Assembly (NCBI GenBank): GCA_937922985.1
Contig: CALAKV010000043.1
Coordinates: 1-22,473 of the forward strand
Direction: 5' to 3'
Source of the DNA: an uncultured bacterium
GTDB taxonomy: Bacteria; Patescibacteriota; Saccharimonadia; Saccharimonadales; Saccharimonadaceae
DNA: 22,473 nt
Part shown: positions 6,783-14,397 of the stretch, one piece after another
Position numbering within the stretch: the first letter of the stretch is position 1
How the letters are laid out: each line of letters begins with the position of its first letter
The notes under the pieces: generated by a model
Told to the model about the DNA's origin: nothing
Database searches by the model: none
What the model saw: only the letters and a program-made list of their open reading frames with translations
Made by a program: the position numbers and the translations under genes

Positions 6783-7250
6783 ATGGCTAGAAGGCAAAAT
6801 GATGATAGCTTTTTGAATGATGAATTGGAAGCTGCTTTCAATTTTGGTGATGATTTGATGGAGACTTCAGAAAATGAAGCTTTCAGCGGATCTGAACAAA
6901 TTGAAATTGCGGAAGAAGAAAATGAACTTCCTGGTCAATTAGCTGTTGATGTTTACGAAACAGAAGATAAACTTTTTGTTAAAGCACGAACTGCGGGCGT
7001 GAATAAAAATGACTTGGATGTTTCACTTTCAGATGGAACTTTAACGATTAGCGGAAGTCTAAATCCTGGTGATCAAGAGGGAATTATCGCTCATCATGCA
7101 CAAGAATGCTACTGGGGAGAATTTAGCCGAACACTAACTCTTCCAGTTCCGATCAAAGAAGATGAAGTTGAAGCAATGTTGAAAGATGGAATTTTAACAA
7201 TCAGCTTTACAAAGGTTAAAACTCAAGCAACACGAATTAAAGTTCTGTAG
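6783..7250 (+). CDS. Hsp20-family small heat-shock protein
   Basis: An ATP-independent cytoplasmic chaperone that binds unfolding proteins and forms oligomers. The 155-residue protein has an acidic N-terminal arm (about 1-48, many D and E) followed by an alpha-crystallin domain (about 50-140). Visible are LAVDVYETEDKLFVKART, DGTLTISG, a W-G-x-F-S-R-T-L-x-L-P segment and the typical A-x-L-K-D-G-I-L-T-I motif. The short C-terminus ends in TRIKVL, whose IKV resembles the I-x-I/V oligomerisation tail. A clear GGAGG precedes the ATG. It is monocistronic with its own promoter and terminator. The strongly acidic arm is a little unusual, but the family call is secure. Confidence 0.93.
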   Translation: MARRQNDDSFLNDELEAAFNFGDDLMETSENEAFSGSEQIEIAEEENELPGQLAVDVYETEDKLFVKARTAGVNKNDLDVSLSDGTLTISGSLNPGDQEGIIAHHAQECYWGEFSRTLTLPVPIKEDEVEAMLKDGILTISFTKVKTQATRIKVL

Positions 7251-7257
7251 AAAAATA

Positions 7258-7288
7258 AAATTCTCGAAGTATAAACTTCGGGATTTTT
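7258..7288 (+). terminator. Terminator of hsp20
   Basis: A stem of about 12 bp (AAATTCTCGAAGT at 7258-7270 with ACTTCGGGATTT at 7275-7286, two wobbles) with a 4-base loop, running into TTTT. Confidence 0.85.
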
Positions 7289-7333
7289 ATTATATCAGTT
7301 TATTTTTTAAAATTTACAAATTTTCGAATAAAT

Positions 7334-7363
7334 AAAAAGACCTCTGCAAAATGAAGTCTTTTT
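7334..7363. terminator. Bidirectional terminator at the end of the pilin cluster
   Basis: AAAAAGAC (7334-7341) and GTCTTTTT (7356-7363) pair, and two further pairs form inside past a mismatch. The A- and T-tracts let it stop the minus-strand pilin operon, whose last stop codon is at 7374, and read-through from hsp20. Confidence 0.75.
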
Positions 7364-7373
7364 ATTTATTTTA

Positions 7374-7790
7374 TTATTCTTTATTAGTAATCGAATGAAT
7401 AACGAAGTTAACAATTGCGTAAGCAAGGATTGCAATTACAAGACCAATAATAGCATACATAATTGTATTTTTAGCGTTTTGAACAGCACCAGCATCACCA
7501 CTCGAAAGCACATAGCGAATACCACCATAAATAAGCATAATCACGCTAAGAATACCAATTATAAATAACATAATATTGATTGCAGTCGTGAAAATTGGAG
7601 AGTCGCCATCAAACAAGCTTGTTGGACCACCATTTTCTTCTTGAACACCTTTAGCACAGCTATCAGCAGATTTCAAACCACCAGTAACCTTACAATCAGC
7701 AGCGTAAGCTGGAATTGTTACAAGTGTAGTAGCACCAACAGTGAATATTGTCGCAGCGGTCAATAGAGCCATTTTTACAATATTTTTCAT
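7374..7790 (-). CDS. VirB2/TrbC-like pilin, candidate major subunit (paralog 1)
   Basis: A 138-residue secreted membrane protein of the T4SS pilin type. It has a signal peptide ending at AYA (28-30). A short exported segment with C33 and C45 could form a disulphide. Two hydrophobic helices (about 71-92 and 110-132) are joined by a short polar loop with SSGDAG and a conserved AK pair. The second helix contains AILAYAIVNFVI, which recurs in paralogs 2 and 3. It is the last gene of the cluster, but a 124-base gap with its own good promoter and an AAGGAA ribosome site sets it apart. This suggests separate and possibly higher expression, hence the major-pilin proposal. Subunit choice needs experiment; the family call rests on topology and motif pattern. 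Confidence 0.85.
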   Translation of the reverse strand: MKNIVKMALLTAATIFTVGATTLVTIPAYAADCKVTGGLKSADSCAKGVQEENGGPTSLFDGDSPIFTTAINIMLFIIGILSVIMLIYGGIRYVLSSGDAGAVQNAKNTIMYAIIGLVIAILAYAIVNFVIHSITNKE

Positions 7791-7829
7791 TTTAAATTAC
7801 ATTTCCTTTCTTAAATTATATATACTTAA

Positions 7830-7857
7830 ATTATATCAAACTTTTACTATTTTGCAA
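7830..7857 (-). promoter_or_regulatory. Internal promoter in front of pilin paralog 1
   Basis: On the minus strand TTGCAA (7852-7857), a 16-base spacer and TATAAT (7830-7835), about 40 bases before the ATG at 7790. It gives the last pilin gene a separate transcript with a normal leader and ribosome site. Confidence 0.65.
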
Positions 7858-7914
7858 GTATTTTAATTATTAGCCATCATTCAACTTAACAAACTTAAAT
7901 CTGAAGTCTTATGA

Positions 7915-8304
7915 TTACCGATTACCACCCGCAACTGTATTAATAACAAAGTTAACAATTGCATATGCAAGGATTGCGATAATTAAACCTATAATAGAGT
8001 AGACGATTGTATTTTTTGCACTAGTAAGGGCAGCACTATTTCCAGCCGAAAGTACATATCGAATTCCGCCCCAAATAATCATAATAACCGCCATAACACC
8101 AATGATAAAGAACATTATATTTACAACATCTTTAGCAATATCACCAGCTGAACGAGTATCTTGTTGGCCAGTTGAATCTGCACCTTGTTTAATTAAATCT
8201 GCTGCACTATTTGCATAAGCTTGTTTTTCGAAAAATCCAGCGTTGAAGGCAAAAGAGCCAGCCACCGCAAGAATTAATCCAAAAGCTATTAAAATTTTCT
8301 TCAT
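7915..8304 (-). CDS. VirB2/TrbC-like pilin (paralog 2)
   Basis: A 129-residue protein with a signal peptide probably cut after QAYA (about residue 31). A short polar exported segment without cysteines follows, then two membrane helices (about 61-83 and 100-122) joined by a loop with SAGNSA and an AK pair. The second helix has AILAYAIVNFVI. It is the closest relative of paralog 1: the stretch from GGIRYVLS to the end of the second helix is nearly the same. An AGGAG ribosome site lies just upstream, 20 bases after paralog 3, so it is in the same operon. It would be inserted in the membrane and possibly assembled into a filament. Confidence 0.85.
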   Translation of the reverse strand: MKKILIAFGLILAVAGSFAFNAGFFEKQAYANSAADLIKQGADSTGQQDTRSAGDIAKDVVNIMFFIIGVMAVIMIIWGGIRYVLSAGNSAALTSAKNTIVYSIIGLIIAILAYAIVNFVINTVAGGNR

Positions 8305-8324
8305 TTTATTCTCCTTATATTGTT

Positions 8325-8870
8325 TTAATTATTATTTGAACTATTCGAACCACTTGAACTTTGTCCTGAATTATTTTCACCATTTTGGTTTTTACTTTGC
8401 GATCCAGTATTAGTTGAGCCACTTGAATTATTAGATTCACTAGAATTGCCTGAGCTTCCAGATGATCCTCCGCCTACTCCTTTTCCGCTTGAAGTATTAA
8501 TAACGAAATTAACAATCGCATAAGCAAGAATCGCAACAGCTAAACCAATAACGGCATAAATTATCATTGTTTTAGCTCGAGCAATTGCTGATGGATTTCC
8601 AGCTGCTGTTATAAATGTTATTCCCGCATAGATAATTACAATAACCGCCGCTATACCAACAACCCATAGGAGAATGGAGATTATATTTTTAGCAATATTT
8701 GTAGCATTTTTCGAATCACCAGAACAAACTGCAGTTTTTCCAGAAACAACATGTTTGCAAGCGTTAAATGTTCCACTACTATTATTTCCATTCGTTTCAC
8801 CTTCTGCAAAAGCAATAGGTGATAGAATAATTGAAAATAGAATACTACTTATTAAAATTATTTTTTTCAT
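8325..8870 (-). CDS. VirB2/TrbC-like pilin with Ser/Gly/Asn-rich tail (paralog 3)
   Basis: A 181-residue member of the pilin array. A signal peptide ends at AFA (20-22), and the exported segment has C38 and C49. Two helices (about 62-86 and 101-124) are joined by the loop ITAAGNPSAI with the AK pair, and the second helix has AILAYAIVNFVI. Unlike the other copies it ends in a low-complexity tail of S, G, N and Q (about 127-181), which would project from the membrane and may be a flexible linker or surface-exposed region. It starts in a TAATG overlap with paralog 4, so the two are likely translationally coupled. Confidence 0.83.
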   Translation of the reverse strand: MKKIILISSILFSIILSPIAFAEGETNGNNSSGTFNACKHVVSGKTAVCSGDSKNATNIAKNIISILLWVVGIAAVIVIIYAGITFITAAGNPSAIARAKTMIIYAVIGLAVAILAYAIVNFVINTSSGKGVGGGSSGSSGNSSESNNSSGSTNTGSQSKNQNGENNSGQSSSGSNSSNNN

Positions 8871-9190
8871 TATATTGACCCCGTTAGTAATCCGCCAAGA
8901 ATTAAGTTAACAATTAGTGCGGCCGATATGATTACAACAATACCTACACAAGCGTAAATTAGTGCAGATTTTGCTTTCGAAATTGTTCCTGGATTTCCGG
9001 CGGCCGTTATAAATGTTAATCCCGACACAATAATTATAATCACACAAATAATTCCAGCCCAGATAAAAGCAGTATTGAAAGCATTCTGCATCGAAGTATC
9101 GCTAGCTTTGTTTTTATTCGAAGTATCAATTCCGTTTAATACTTTTGATTTATCAAAGGATGCTTCTGCTAAAAATCTATATTCTTTCAT
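8870..9190 (-). CDS. VirB2/TrbC-like pilin, short form without signal peptide (paralog 4)
   Basis: At 106 residues this is the shortest copy. It has no signal peptide: the polar N-terminus (MKEYRFLAEASF) leads directly to two membrane helices (about 37-60 and 74-98) joined by ITAAGNPGTISKAK, which matches paralog 3 closely. It lacks the AYAIVNFVI ending. The loss of an export signal suggests either a true inner-membrane component or insertion through the helices alone. It begins in a TAATG overlap with paralog 5 and ends in another with paralog 3. There is only a weak ribosome site, so it probably depends on translation of the gene before it. Confidence 0.8.
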   Translation of the reverse strand: MKEYRFLAEASFDKSKVLNGIDTSNKNKASDTSMQNAFNTAFIWAGIICVIIIIVSGLTFITAAGNPGTISKAKSALIYACVGIVVIISAALIVNLILGGLLTGSI

Positions 9191-9618
9191 TATCCTAAAA
9201 TCCCTAATATAAACGTTACTATTGTTGAAGCAAGAACCGCAATCACTAGTCCGATTATCGCATTAGTTAGTGATTTTTTAGCACCCGCAAGTTTTCCTGG
9301 GTCGCCAACGGCAATCATATATTGATAACCTGCATAAATAATGAATCCTATTGCGGCAACACCAGCAATTCGAAAGGCCATATCAATAACATTCGCAACT
9401 ACCGTCCAGACAAACTGTTCTAAAGTAACTTCGCCCTTTCCAGATGGCCCAATATTTTTAATTTGACATCCACCTTCACCAGATTTAGTTAATCCACGAT
9501 ACCAAGCGGGTAGACCGAAAAAAGTTTGATTATCGTTACAACCAGCCGCATAAGCATTATTCGAAAAATACAAAACTGGCATAAAAGTTATAAAAATCGA
9601 TAGAATAATCTTTTTCAT
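9190..9618 (-). CDS. VirB2/TrbC-like pilin (paralog 5)
   Basis: A 142-residue protein counted from the ATG at 9618. A start at 9660 would extend it but would overlap the upstream gene, whereas 9618 has AGGAGG just upstream and gives a clean TAATG junction plus a proper signal peptide. The signal ends at AYA (22-24). The exported segment is longer than in the others, with C27 and C51 and several aromatic residues. Two helices (about 72-98 and 114-140) are joined by AVGDPGKLAGAKK, and IIGLVIAVLA is shared with the family. Confidence 0.83.
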   Translation of the reverse strand: MKKIILSIFITFMPVLYFSNNAYAAGCNDNQTFFGLPAWYRGLTKSGEGGCQIKNIGPSGKGEVTLEQFVWTVVANVIDMAFRIAGVAAIGFIIYAGYQYMIAVGDPGKLAGAKKSLTNAIIGLVIAVLASTIVTFILGILG

Positions 9619-10067
9619 TATAAAATTCCTCCTGGAATAATCCATTCTAAGAACGCCCACATTAAAATATAAGCTATAATACCAATAATTGTATTCGTAA
9701 TCATTGTTTTAGCTTTCGAAACTTGTGCAGCATTATCGCGAGCGGTAATATACAGAATGCCAGCAAAAACAATAGAACCAACTGCTGCAATTCCAACACC
9801 AGTAGTTACTACAACTAAAACCATATTTAAAATATCTTCAATTTTCCAGTCTGAAGGTAGAATTGCAGTTTTTGCATCAGCAGGAGCTTCACTTTTTTTA
9901 CTATTATTACCATTTGGTGTGGTTAGATTTCCATTACCATCTTCCACAAGCTCTTCAGCAAAAGCATAGCTAGAGCCATAATTCGAAATAATAACACTCT
10001 GAAAAGCTGTAAAAAAGCTCATCAAAACTAACCCAACTATTATTATATTTTTTATTTTGTTTACCAT
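9618..10067 (-). CDS. VirB2/TrbC-like pilin, first gene of the array (paralog 6)
   Basis: A 149-residue protein with a long signal-like N-terminus (cleavage likely after AFA, 35-37). A polar low-complexity stretch rich in N, G and K follows, then two helices (about 80-105 and 120-145) joined by TARDNAAQVSKAKT. This is the most divergent copy, ending in LMWAFLEWIIPGGIL. It is the promoter-proximal gene and diverges from the VirB6-like gene across about 105 bases. No Shine-Dalgarno is visible. A TATAAT ends only four bases before the ATG, so the operon mRNA is probably leaderless. Confidence 0.82.
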   Translation of the reverse strand: MVNKIKNIIIVGLVLMSFFTAFQSVIISNYGSSYAFAEELVEDGNGNLTTPNGNNSKKSEAPADAKTAILPSDWKIEDILNMVLVVVTTGVGIAAVGSIVFAGILYITARDNAAQVSKAKTMITNTIIGIIAYILMWAFLEWIIPGGIL

Positions 10068-10071
10068 GATA

Positions 10072-10077
10072 ATTATA
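10072..10077 (-). promoter_or_regulatory. -10 element of the pilin operon, leaderless type
   Basis: TATAAT on the minus strand followed by four bases and the ATG at 10067. There is no clear -35, and the opposite direction has the strong VirB6-like promoter. Confidence 0.5.
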
Positions 10078-10135
10078 CTTTAAACCATTTTTAGGGAAAA
10101 AGCAAGTGTTTTATTCTAAAAACTTAATTTTAAGG

Positions 10136-10164
10136 TTGACAAAAGGGTTAAATTATGATAAAAT
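10136..10164 (+). promoter_or_regulatory. Strong promoter of the VirB6-like gene, giving a leaderless mRNA
   Basis: Consensus TTGACA (10136-10141), a 17-base spacer and TAAAAT (10159-10164). The expected start, about seven bases on, falls at or within two bases of the ATG at 10173. The earlier in-frame ATG at 10155 lies inside the promoter, so it cannot be used from this transcript. Confidence 0.8.
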
Positions 10165-10172
10165 CAGGTCAT

Positions 10173-12860
10173 ATGCAAACTTTGGCGAGGTTCAAAAAAG
10201 CAAAAACTCAAGATTTTCGAAATGTGTTTTTCATCGCGATCTTTACAGTAGTCGCAATCTTGGGATTTTTTAATTCGAATATCGCCCTTGCTCTTAATGG
10301 AGCAAAATGGACAGATTCTTCAAAAAATGGTATAACATATAACGGAAAAACATATTCAAAAGTTTCTGACACTTCAAGATTTCCAGAATCAATTCGTTCA
10401 AAAAAACTTTATGCCGAAAATTATTCATTAAATGCTGGTGAAAACAAAACAACAGTAATCGCTCTTGATAATGAGAATGATGCTTCAAGCGGAAAAATTT
10501 ATTCATTTGATATAAGTGCGCTTGGAAATGTGAAACAAAACGGTGAAGCACAAGATGTTAAAGTTGATGGCGTTTCGAAAAATGAAGATAAATCACTTTG
10601 TAGTGTTGAAGGTGGCGGTGGCTGGATGGTTTGTATGGTCGCTAATACGATTTCGAAATGGATGGATGGTATTTATGACTGGCTCCAAGCATTTTTGCGA
10701 GTGCAACCACTTTATACATCGAATCAATCTGGTCTTTTTCAAGTTTGGGATTATATGCGGAATGTTGCAAACGTCTTTTTTGTGATTGGATTTGTTTTTG
10801 TAATTTATTCGCAAGTAACAGGTTTTGGAATTAGCAATTATGGAATTAAGAAATTATTACCAAAGCTAATTATTGCAGCAATTTTAATTAATGTTTCTTA
10901 TTATATTTGTGCGATTTTAGTTGATATTTCGAATATTTTAGGCGCACAAACTCAAAATCTTTTAATTGGAATTAGAGATAGTATTTTTAATAATGGCGGT
11001 GAAAATAAGATAAAAACAGCTAATCTTGATTGGTCAAATATGACCGCTGCAGTTTTGAGCGGAACTGGCGTGGTGGCTTATGGCGCTTACACTGTAACGG
11101 TTGCAACTATGGGTAATATTGGCGCAGCAGTAATGATGATTCTTGGAGCATTAGTTGCAGTAATTTATTCAGCGGTTGTAGCTTTAGTAATTTTAGCTGC
11201 ACGACAGGCAATTATTATTGTTTTAGTTTTCTTAGCGCCTTTAGCTTTTGCCGCAAACATCCTACCAAATACTGAAAAATGGTTCGAAAAGTGGAAAGAT
11301 TTATTCACTACAATGCTCGTAATGTATCCATTAATTTCTCTTCTTTTTGGAGGTTCGCAATTAATCGGAACAACAATTATTGCAAGTTCGAACGGTAGCT
11401 TTTTAATTTTCTTACTTGGTGCCGTAGTACAAGTTGTGCCGCTAGCGATTACGCCAACAATTATGCGAATTAGCGGTAGTCTGCTTGGTAAATTTGCTGG
11501 AATTATCAATAATCCAAACAAAGGTCCAGTTGATCGTGCAAAGAAGTTCCTTTCAGAAAACCAAGAAATGTATCGAAATCATGCGATCGCAAAAAATCCA
11601 AATTCATTGCCTGTACGAATTGGCCAAATGAGTTATAACCGCCAACGTCGAATAGGTGCTTCAAAATCAATTGCGGAATTATATCAAAAAGAACGCTTTA
11701 CGGAGCTTGAAAATGAAAGACGAGACACAATTCAAAATATGCCAGAAGGTTCGAATGCGTTTTCAAACATGTATTATAATGCTCGCAAAAAGCATTTAAT
11801 AAATTCAGATACGCAATATCAAGAAATGTTAGCCACTGAAGCTCTCAATCGTGCAACCGCAAGCACAAATGCTGGGCTTTCACAAATTAAAGCAGAATTA
11901 TTTAATTCAACACTCAAAAAAGATGCAAACGGAAACATTACCGGTGTTGTTGATTTAAGCGAAGCATCACTAAAAGCTCTACGTGGAAAATTTGGAGAGC
12001 AAGCACTTCGATTTGTTGATAATATGAATCAAACAAATGCTCTTAAACTGGCTGAAAAGAATAATAATCTTTCACTCAATAATGCAATGGCAAATAATAT
12101 GCGCTACAGCAACGACTTGCTCGAAACCGCATCTGGCGTGCGTGGTGAAGCCGGAAAAGTCTCAGCACTTGCAAGTTCTTTAGTGGCAGCTTCGAAAGAG
12201 AACAAAGAAGAAGTCGAATCACTCACAAACCTTACAAAATCACTTAATTTTTCAGGTAATGATTATAGCGAAATCTTTTCGAAAAATATGGGTGAAAAAA
12301 TCCAGAAAGATGGAATTGATTTTGAAATTACTAAAAACTTACGTGCTGCAACAGCCGAGAAGTTTATGGGAACGACCGACTTAAAAGGTGCTATCGATTC
12401 ACTTGGTAAAACTGAAATCGGCGGAGAATTGAATGCTAACCGAAACGACTTAGTTGAAGCTTTCAAGAAAACCAAAAAAGACGATCTTCAGTTTATTGGT
12501 GGTGCAGCACTTGAAAATATCGCTGTAAATGGTATGAATTCGAAAGAAGTTTATAATGCCATTCATGACAATTACGCTAAAAATGTTTCAGATGATAAAA
12601 TCATTAAAGCTTCAAATGACGCAATGAAAATCATTTGGGATAAATCAGCAATTTCGAATATGTCGAATGAAACCATTAGATCCACACTCGAAAGTGTTAA
12701 AGCGATTAATGAAAACCCTTCAGAATACGGAAAGCTCAATGCCGTACAAGGTGCTGAAATTCGCAAAATGCTTAAAGAGATTGAACAAAATAATAAAGGT
12801 CTTTATGACAAAGTTTTGGGTGGAAATTGGAAGCCTGAAAATATTAAAGACAAGAAATAG
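10173..12860 (+). CDS. VirB6/TrbL-like polytopic T4SS inner-membrane protein with long soluble C-terminus
   Basis: The protein has 895 residues from the ATG at 10173 (an in-frame ATG at 10155 would add six). Numbering from 10155: a signal or anchor helix (about 22-46), a polar exported region with two cysteines near 149 and 160, then a cluster of membrane helices between about 203 and 440. Helices include FFVIGFVFVIY, LIIAAILINVSYYICAILV, AAVMMILGALVAVIYSAVVALVILAA and IIIVLVFLAPLAFAA. The APLAFAA...P segment before a charged loop and last helices resembles VirB6/TrbL channel subunits. From about 450 to the end it is hydrophilic and helical, about half the protein, with no catalytic motif I recognise; such a domain could be cytoplasmic and contact the ATPase. 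Its divergent neighbour is the pilin array, and PrgI and VirB4 genes follow. The stop codon lies inside a terminator stem. Confidence 0.82.
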   Translation: MQTLARFKKAKTQDFRNVFFIAIFTVVAILGFFNSNIALALNGAKWTDSSKNGITYNGKTYSKVSDTSRFPESIRSKKLYAENYSLNAGENKTTVIALDNENDASSGKIYSFDISALGNVKQNGEAQDVKVDGVSKNEDKSLCSVEGGGGWMVCMVANTISKWMDGIYDWLQAFLRVQPLYTSNQSGLFQVWDYMRNVANVFFVIGFVFVIYSQVTGFGISNYGIKKLLPKLIIAAILINVSYYICAILVDISNILGAQTQNLLIGIRDSIFNNGGENKIKTANLDWSNMTAAVLSGTGVVAYGAYTVTVATMGNIGAAVMMILGALVAVIYSAVVALVILAARQAIIIVLVFLAPLAFAANILPNTEKWFEKWKDLFTTMLVMYPLISLLFGGSQLIGTTIIASSNGSFLIFLLGAVVQVVPLAITPTIMRISGSLLGKFAGIINNPNKGPVDRAKKFLSENQEMYRNHAIAKNPNSLPVRIGQMSYNRQRRIGASKSIAELYQKERFTELENERRDTIQNMPEGSNAFSNMYYNARKKHLINSDTQYQEMLATEALNRATASTNAGLSQIKAELFNSTLKKDANGNITGVVDLSEASLKALRGKFGEQALRFVDNMNQTNALKLAEKNNNLSLNNAMANNMRYSNDLLETASGVRGEAGKVSALASSLVAASKENKEEVESLTNLTKSLNFSGNDYSEIFSKNMGEKIQKDGIDFEITKNLRAATAEKFMGTTDLKGAIDSLGKTEIGGELNANRNDLVEAFKKTKKDDLQFIGGAALENIAVNGMNSKEVYNAIHDNYAKNVSDDKIIKASNDAMKIIWDKSAISNMSNETIRSTLESVKAINENPSEYGKLNAVQGAEIRKMLKEIEQNNKGLYDKVLGGNWKPENIKDKK

Positions 12861-12890
12861 GCAAAATCTAAACATTTTTGCCTATTTTAT
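12855..12890 (+). terminator. Terminator of the VirB6-like gene
   Basis: A perfect 12-bp stem (AAATAGGCAAAA at 12855-12866, TTTTGCCTATTT at 12876-12887) with a T-rich tail. The TAG stop at 12858-12860 is inside the left arm, so translation to the end would affect folding. Downstream T4SS genes therefore need their own promoter; TTTATT-17-TAAAAT (12899-12927) is a candidate. Confidence 0.85.
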
Positions 12891-12965
12891 TTTTAAGCTT
12901 TATTTTTTTTCGAAAATATGTTAAAATTAATATTATTGAAATAAGGAGAAGTGGGCAAATAAAGA

Positions 12966-14396
12966 ATGAGCGTTTATAAAGTTCCTCAAGACGTTGAGGC
13001 TGATGACAAATTGCTTGGGCCGTTTAACTTTCGGCAATTCATTTACCTGATTATTGTGGCAGGCTGTATTGCGCTGGAGATTTTTCTTTGGGGAATTTTC
13101 CCGGGGTTAATTATTTTGCCACTACCTATTATTATCTTTTTCGGTGCGCTCGCTTTACCACTTCGAAAAGACCAACCAATGGAAACTTATCTTGCAGCAG
13201 TTGTTTCATTTTATTTAAAACCAAACAAGCGTTTTTGGCAGCCAGATGGCGTGGAACATTTAATTCAAATTTCTGCACCAGTAAATAGAGAAGAACACCT
13301 CACAAAAGAACTTTCACAAAATGAAGCCTCACGTAGACTTAGCTACTTAGCAGATATTGTTGATACTGAAGGGTGGGCCATTAAACACTCTATTGCGCCA
13401 GTTAACACAACTGTTCGTGAAGAATATTCGAATGAAGCTCGGGCAGCTGAAGATATGTTTGATAATTCACGAGTTTCTTCGAATGTTGATAATTTATTAA
13501 ACCAACACGATCAGCAACGAAAACAGCAAATTATGCAAAACCTTGATATGGCTCGAAATTTAGCACAATTTACAGATGAAAATTCGGAAAATATTCAAGA
13601 CAAAACTTATTATTTTGACCCTAAAAATCGATACGAAGGTTCAGATAATATTAAATTTGAAGATATTCAAGTTTCAGAACTAGCTGAAGCTAAGCCAACG
13701 GCTTTTTCTCAAAATCAGCAAAATCAATACCAAATGAATTTTAACCACAATCAGCCACAAATGCAAAATGGGGCTTTTTCAAACTGGCAAAATTGGAATC
13801 AATCGCAAGCGGAAAATTATAATAATTTTCAGCAAAATAAAAATTGGCAAAATCAACCACAAAAAAATTTTGATGAAAATATTCATTTAAATTACAATCC
13901 TTATCCAGATTCAATGAATCAAACAGTTATTTCACCAAATTGGCAAAATCAACCGCAACAATTTGCGCAGCCTTCACCACAGCCACTTTCGAATTTTACA
14001 CCACCAGCACCACAACCAGCTCAACAATCAGAGCCACAAAGCCATTTCGAAAATCCGCCAGATGATTTTAATCAAGATTTAGAAGGAATTAATAACATTT
14101 TTGAACGAATTAGGCAAATTAATGAAACTGTTGAGCGTGAAAAGCGAGATCCAAAAGCTAGGATTTCTACTAATCCAGAGAACAATCCTTTTGTAAATAG
14201 GAGAAATCTTACAGAACGAGATTCTGCAAATAAGATTAGCGCAGAAATGAAAAGGTTAGTTTCAGAAGGAAAAGATCTTTCGGTAGAAACGCTTGCACGC
14301 CAAGCAAACAAACTAGCAGATAAAGAAAAGAAAGCCCAAGAAAATTCGAACGAGGTCGACTTGGGTGAAAAAGAAGTAGTAATTTCATTGAGGTAA
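12966..14396 (+). CDS. PrgI/VirB3-like T4SS membrane protein with Q/N-rich extension
   Basis: The N-terminal 100 residues match the PrgI family, the VirB3-type partner of VirB4. It starts MSVYKVPQDVEADDKLLGPF, has two membrane helices (about 23-42 and 45-64) and then the typical PLRKDQPMETYLAAVVSFYLKPNKRFW. Ordinary PrgI proteins end about here, but this one has 476 residues. It continues with a charged helical region (about 105-205) and a stretch dominated by Q, N, W and P (about 245-365) in which NWQNQPQ occurs twice. A charged helical tail (about 370-476) ends the protein. The extension is probably cytoplasmic. The ATG is preceded by AAGGAGAA at a somewhat long distance. The stop is one base before the VirB4 N-terminal gene, so they are cotranscribed. 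The PrgI part is secure, the role of the extension unknown. Confidence 0.88.
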   Translation: MSVYKVPQDVEADDKLLGPFNFRQFIYLIIVAGCIALEIFLWGIFPGLIILPLPIIIFFGALALPLRKDQPMETYLAAVVSFYLKPNKRFWQPDGVEHLIQISAPVNREEHLTKELSQNEASRRLSYLADIVDTEGWAIKHSIAPVNTTVREEYSNEARAAEDMFDNSRVSSNVDNLLNQHDQQRKQQIMQNLDMARNLAQFTDENSENIQDKTYYFDPKNRYEGSDNIKFEDIQVSELAEAKPTAFSQNQQNQYQMNFNHNQPQMQNGAFSNWQNWNQSQAENYNNFQQNKNWQNQPQKNFDENIHLNYNPYPDSMNQTVISPNWQNQPQQFAQPSPQPLSNFTPPAPQPAQQSEPQSHFENPPDDFNQDLEGINNIFERIRQINETVEREKRDPKARISTNPENNPFVNRRNLTERDSANKISAEMKRLVSEGKDLSVETLARQANKLADKEKKAQENSNEVDLGEKEVVISLR

Positions 14397-14397
14397 T

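Noticed and set aside
7256..7366. Riboswitch or small RNA between hsp20 and the pilin cluster
   Set aside because: The two hairpins are fully explained as terminators with T-tracts.
9619..9660. N-terminal extension of pilin paralog 5 to 156 residues
   Set aside because: It overlaps the upstream pilin, has no ribosome site and would put a polar segment before the signal peptide; the ATG at 9618 has AGGAGG.
10155..10172. Upstream ATG giving a 901-residue VirB6-like protein
   Set aside because: It lies between the -35 and -10 of the clear promoter, so it would not be in the transcript; the ATG at 10173 is preferred.
11165..11521. Antisense frame of 118 codons opposite the VirB6-like helices
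   Set aside because: It mirrors the hydrophobic coding frame and has no promoter or family resemblance.
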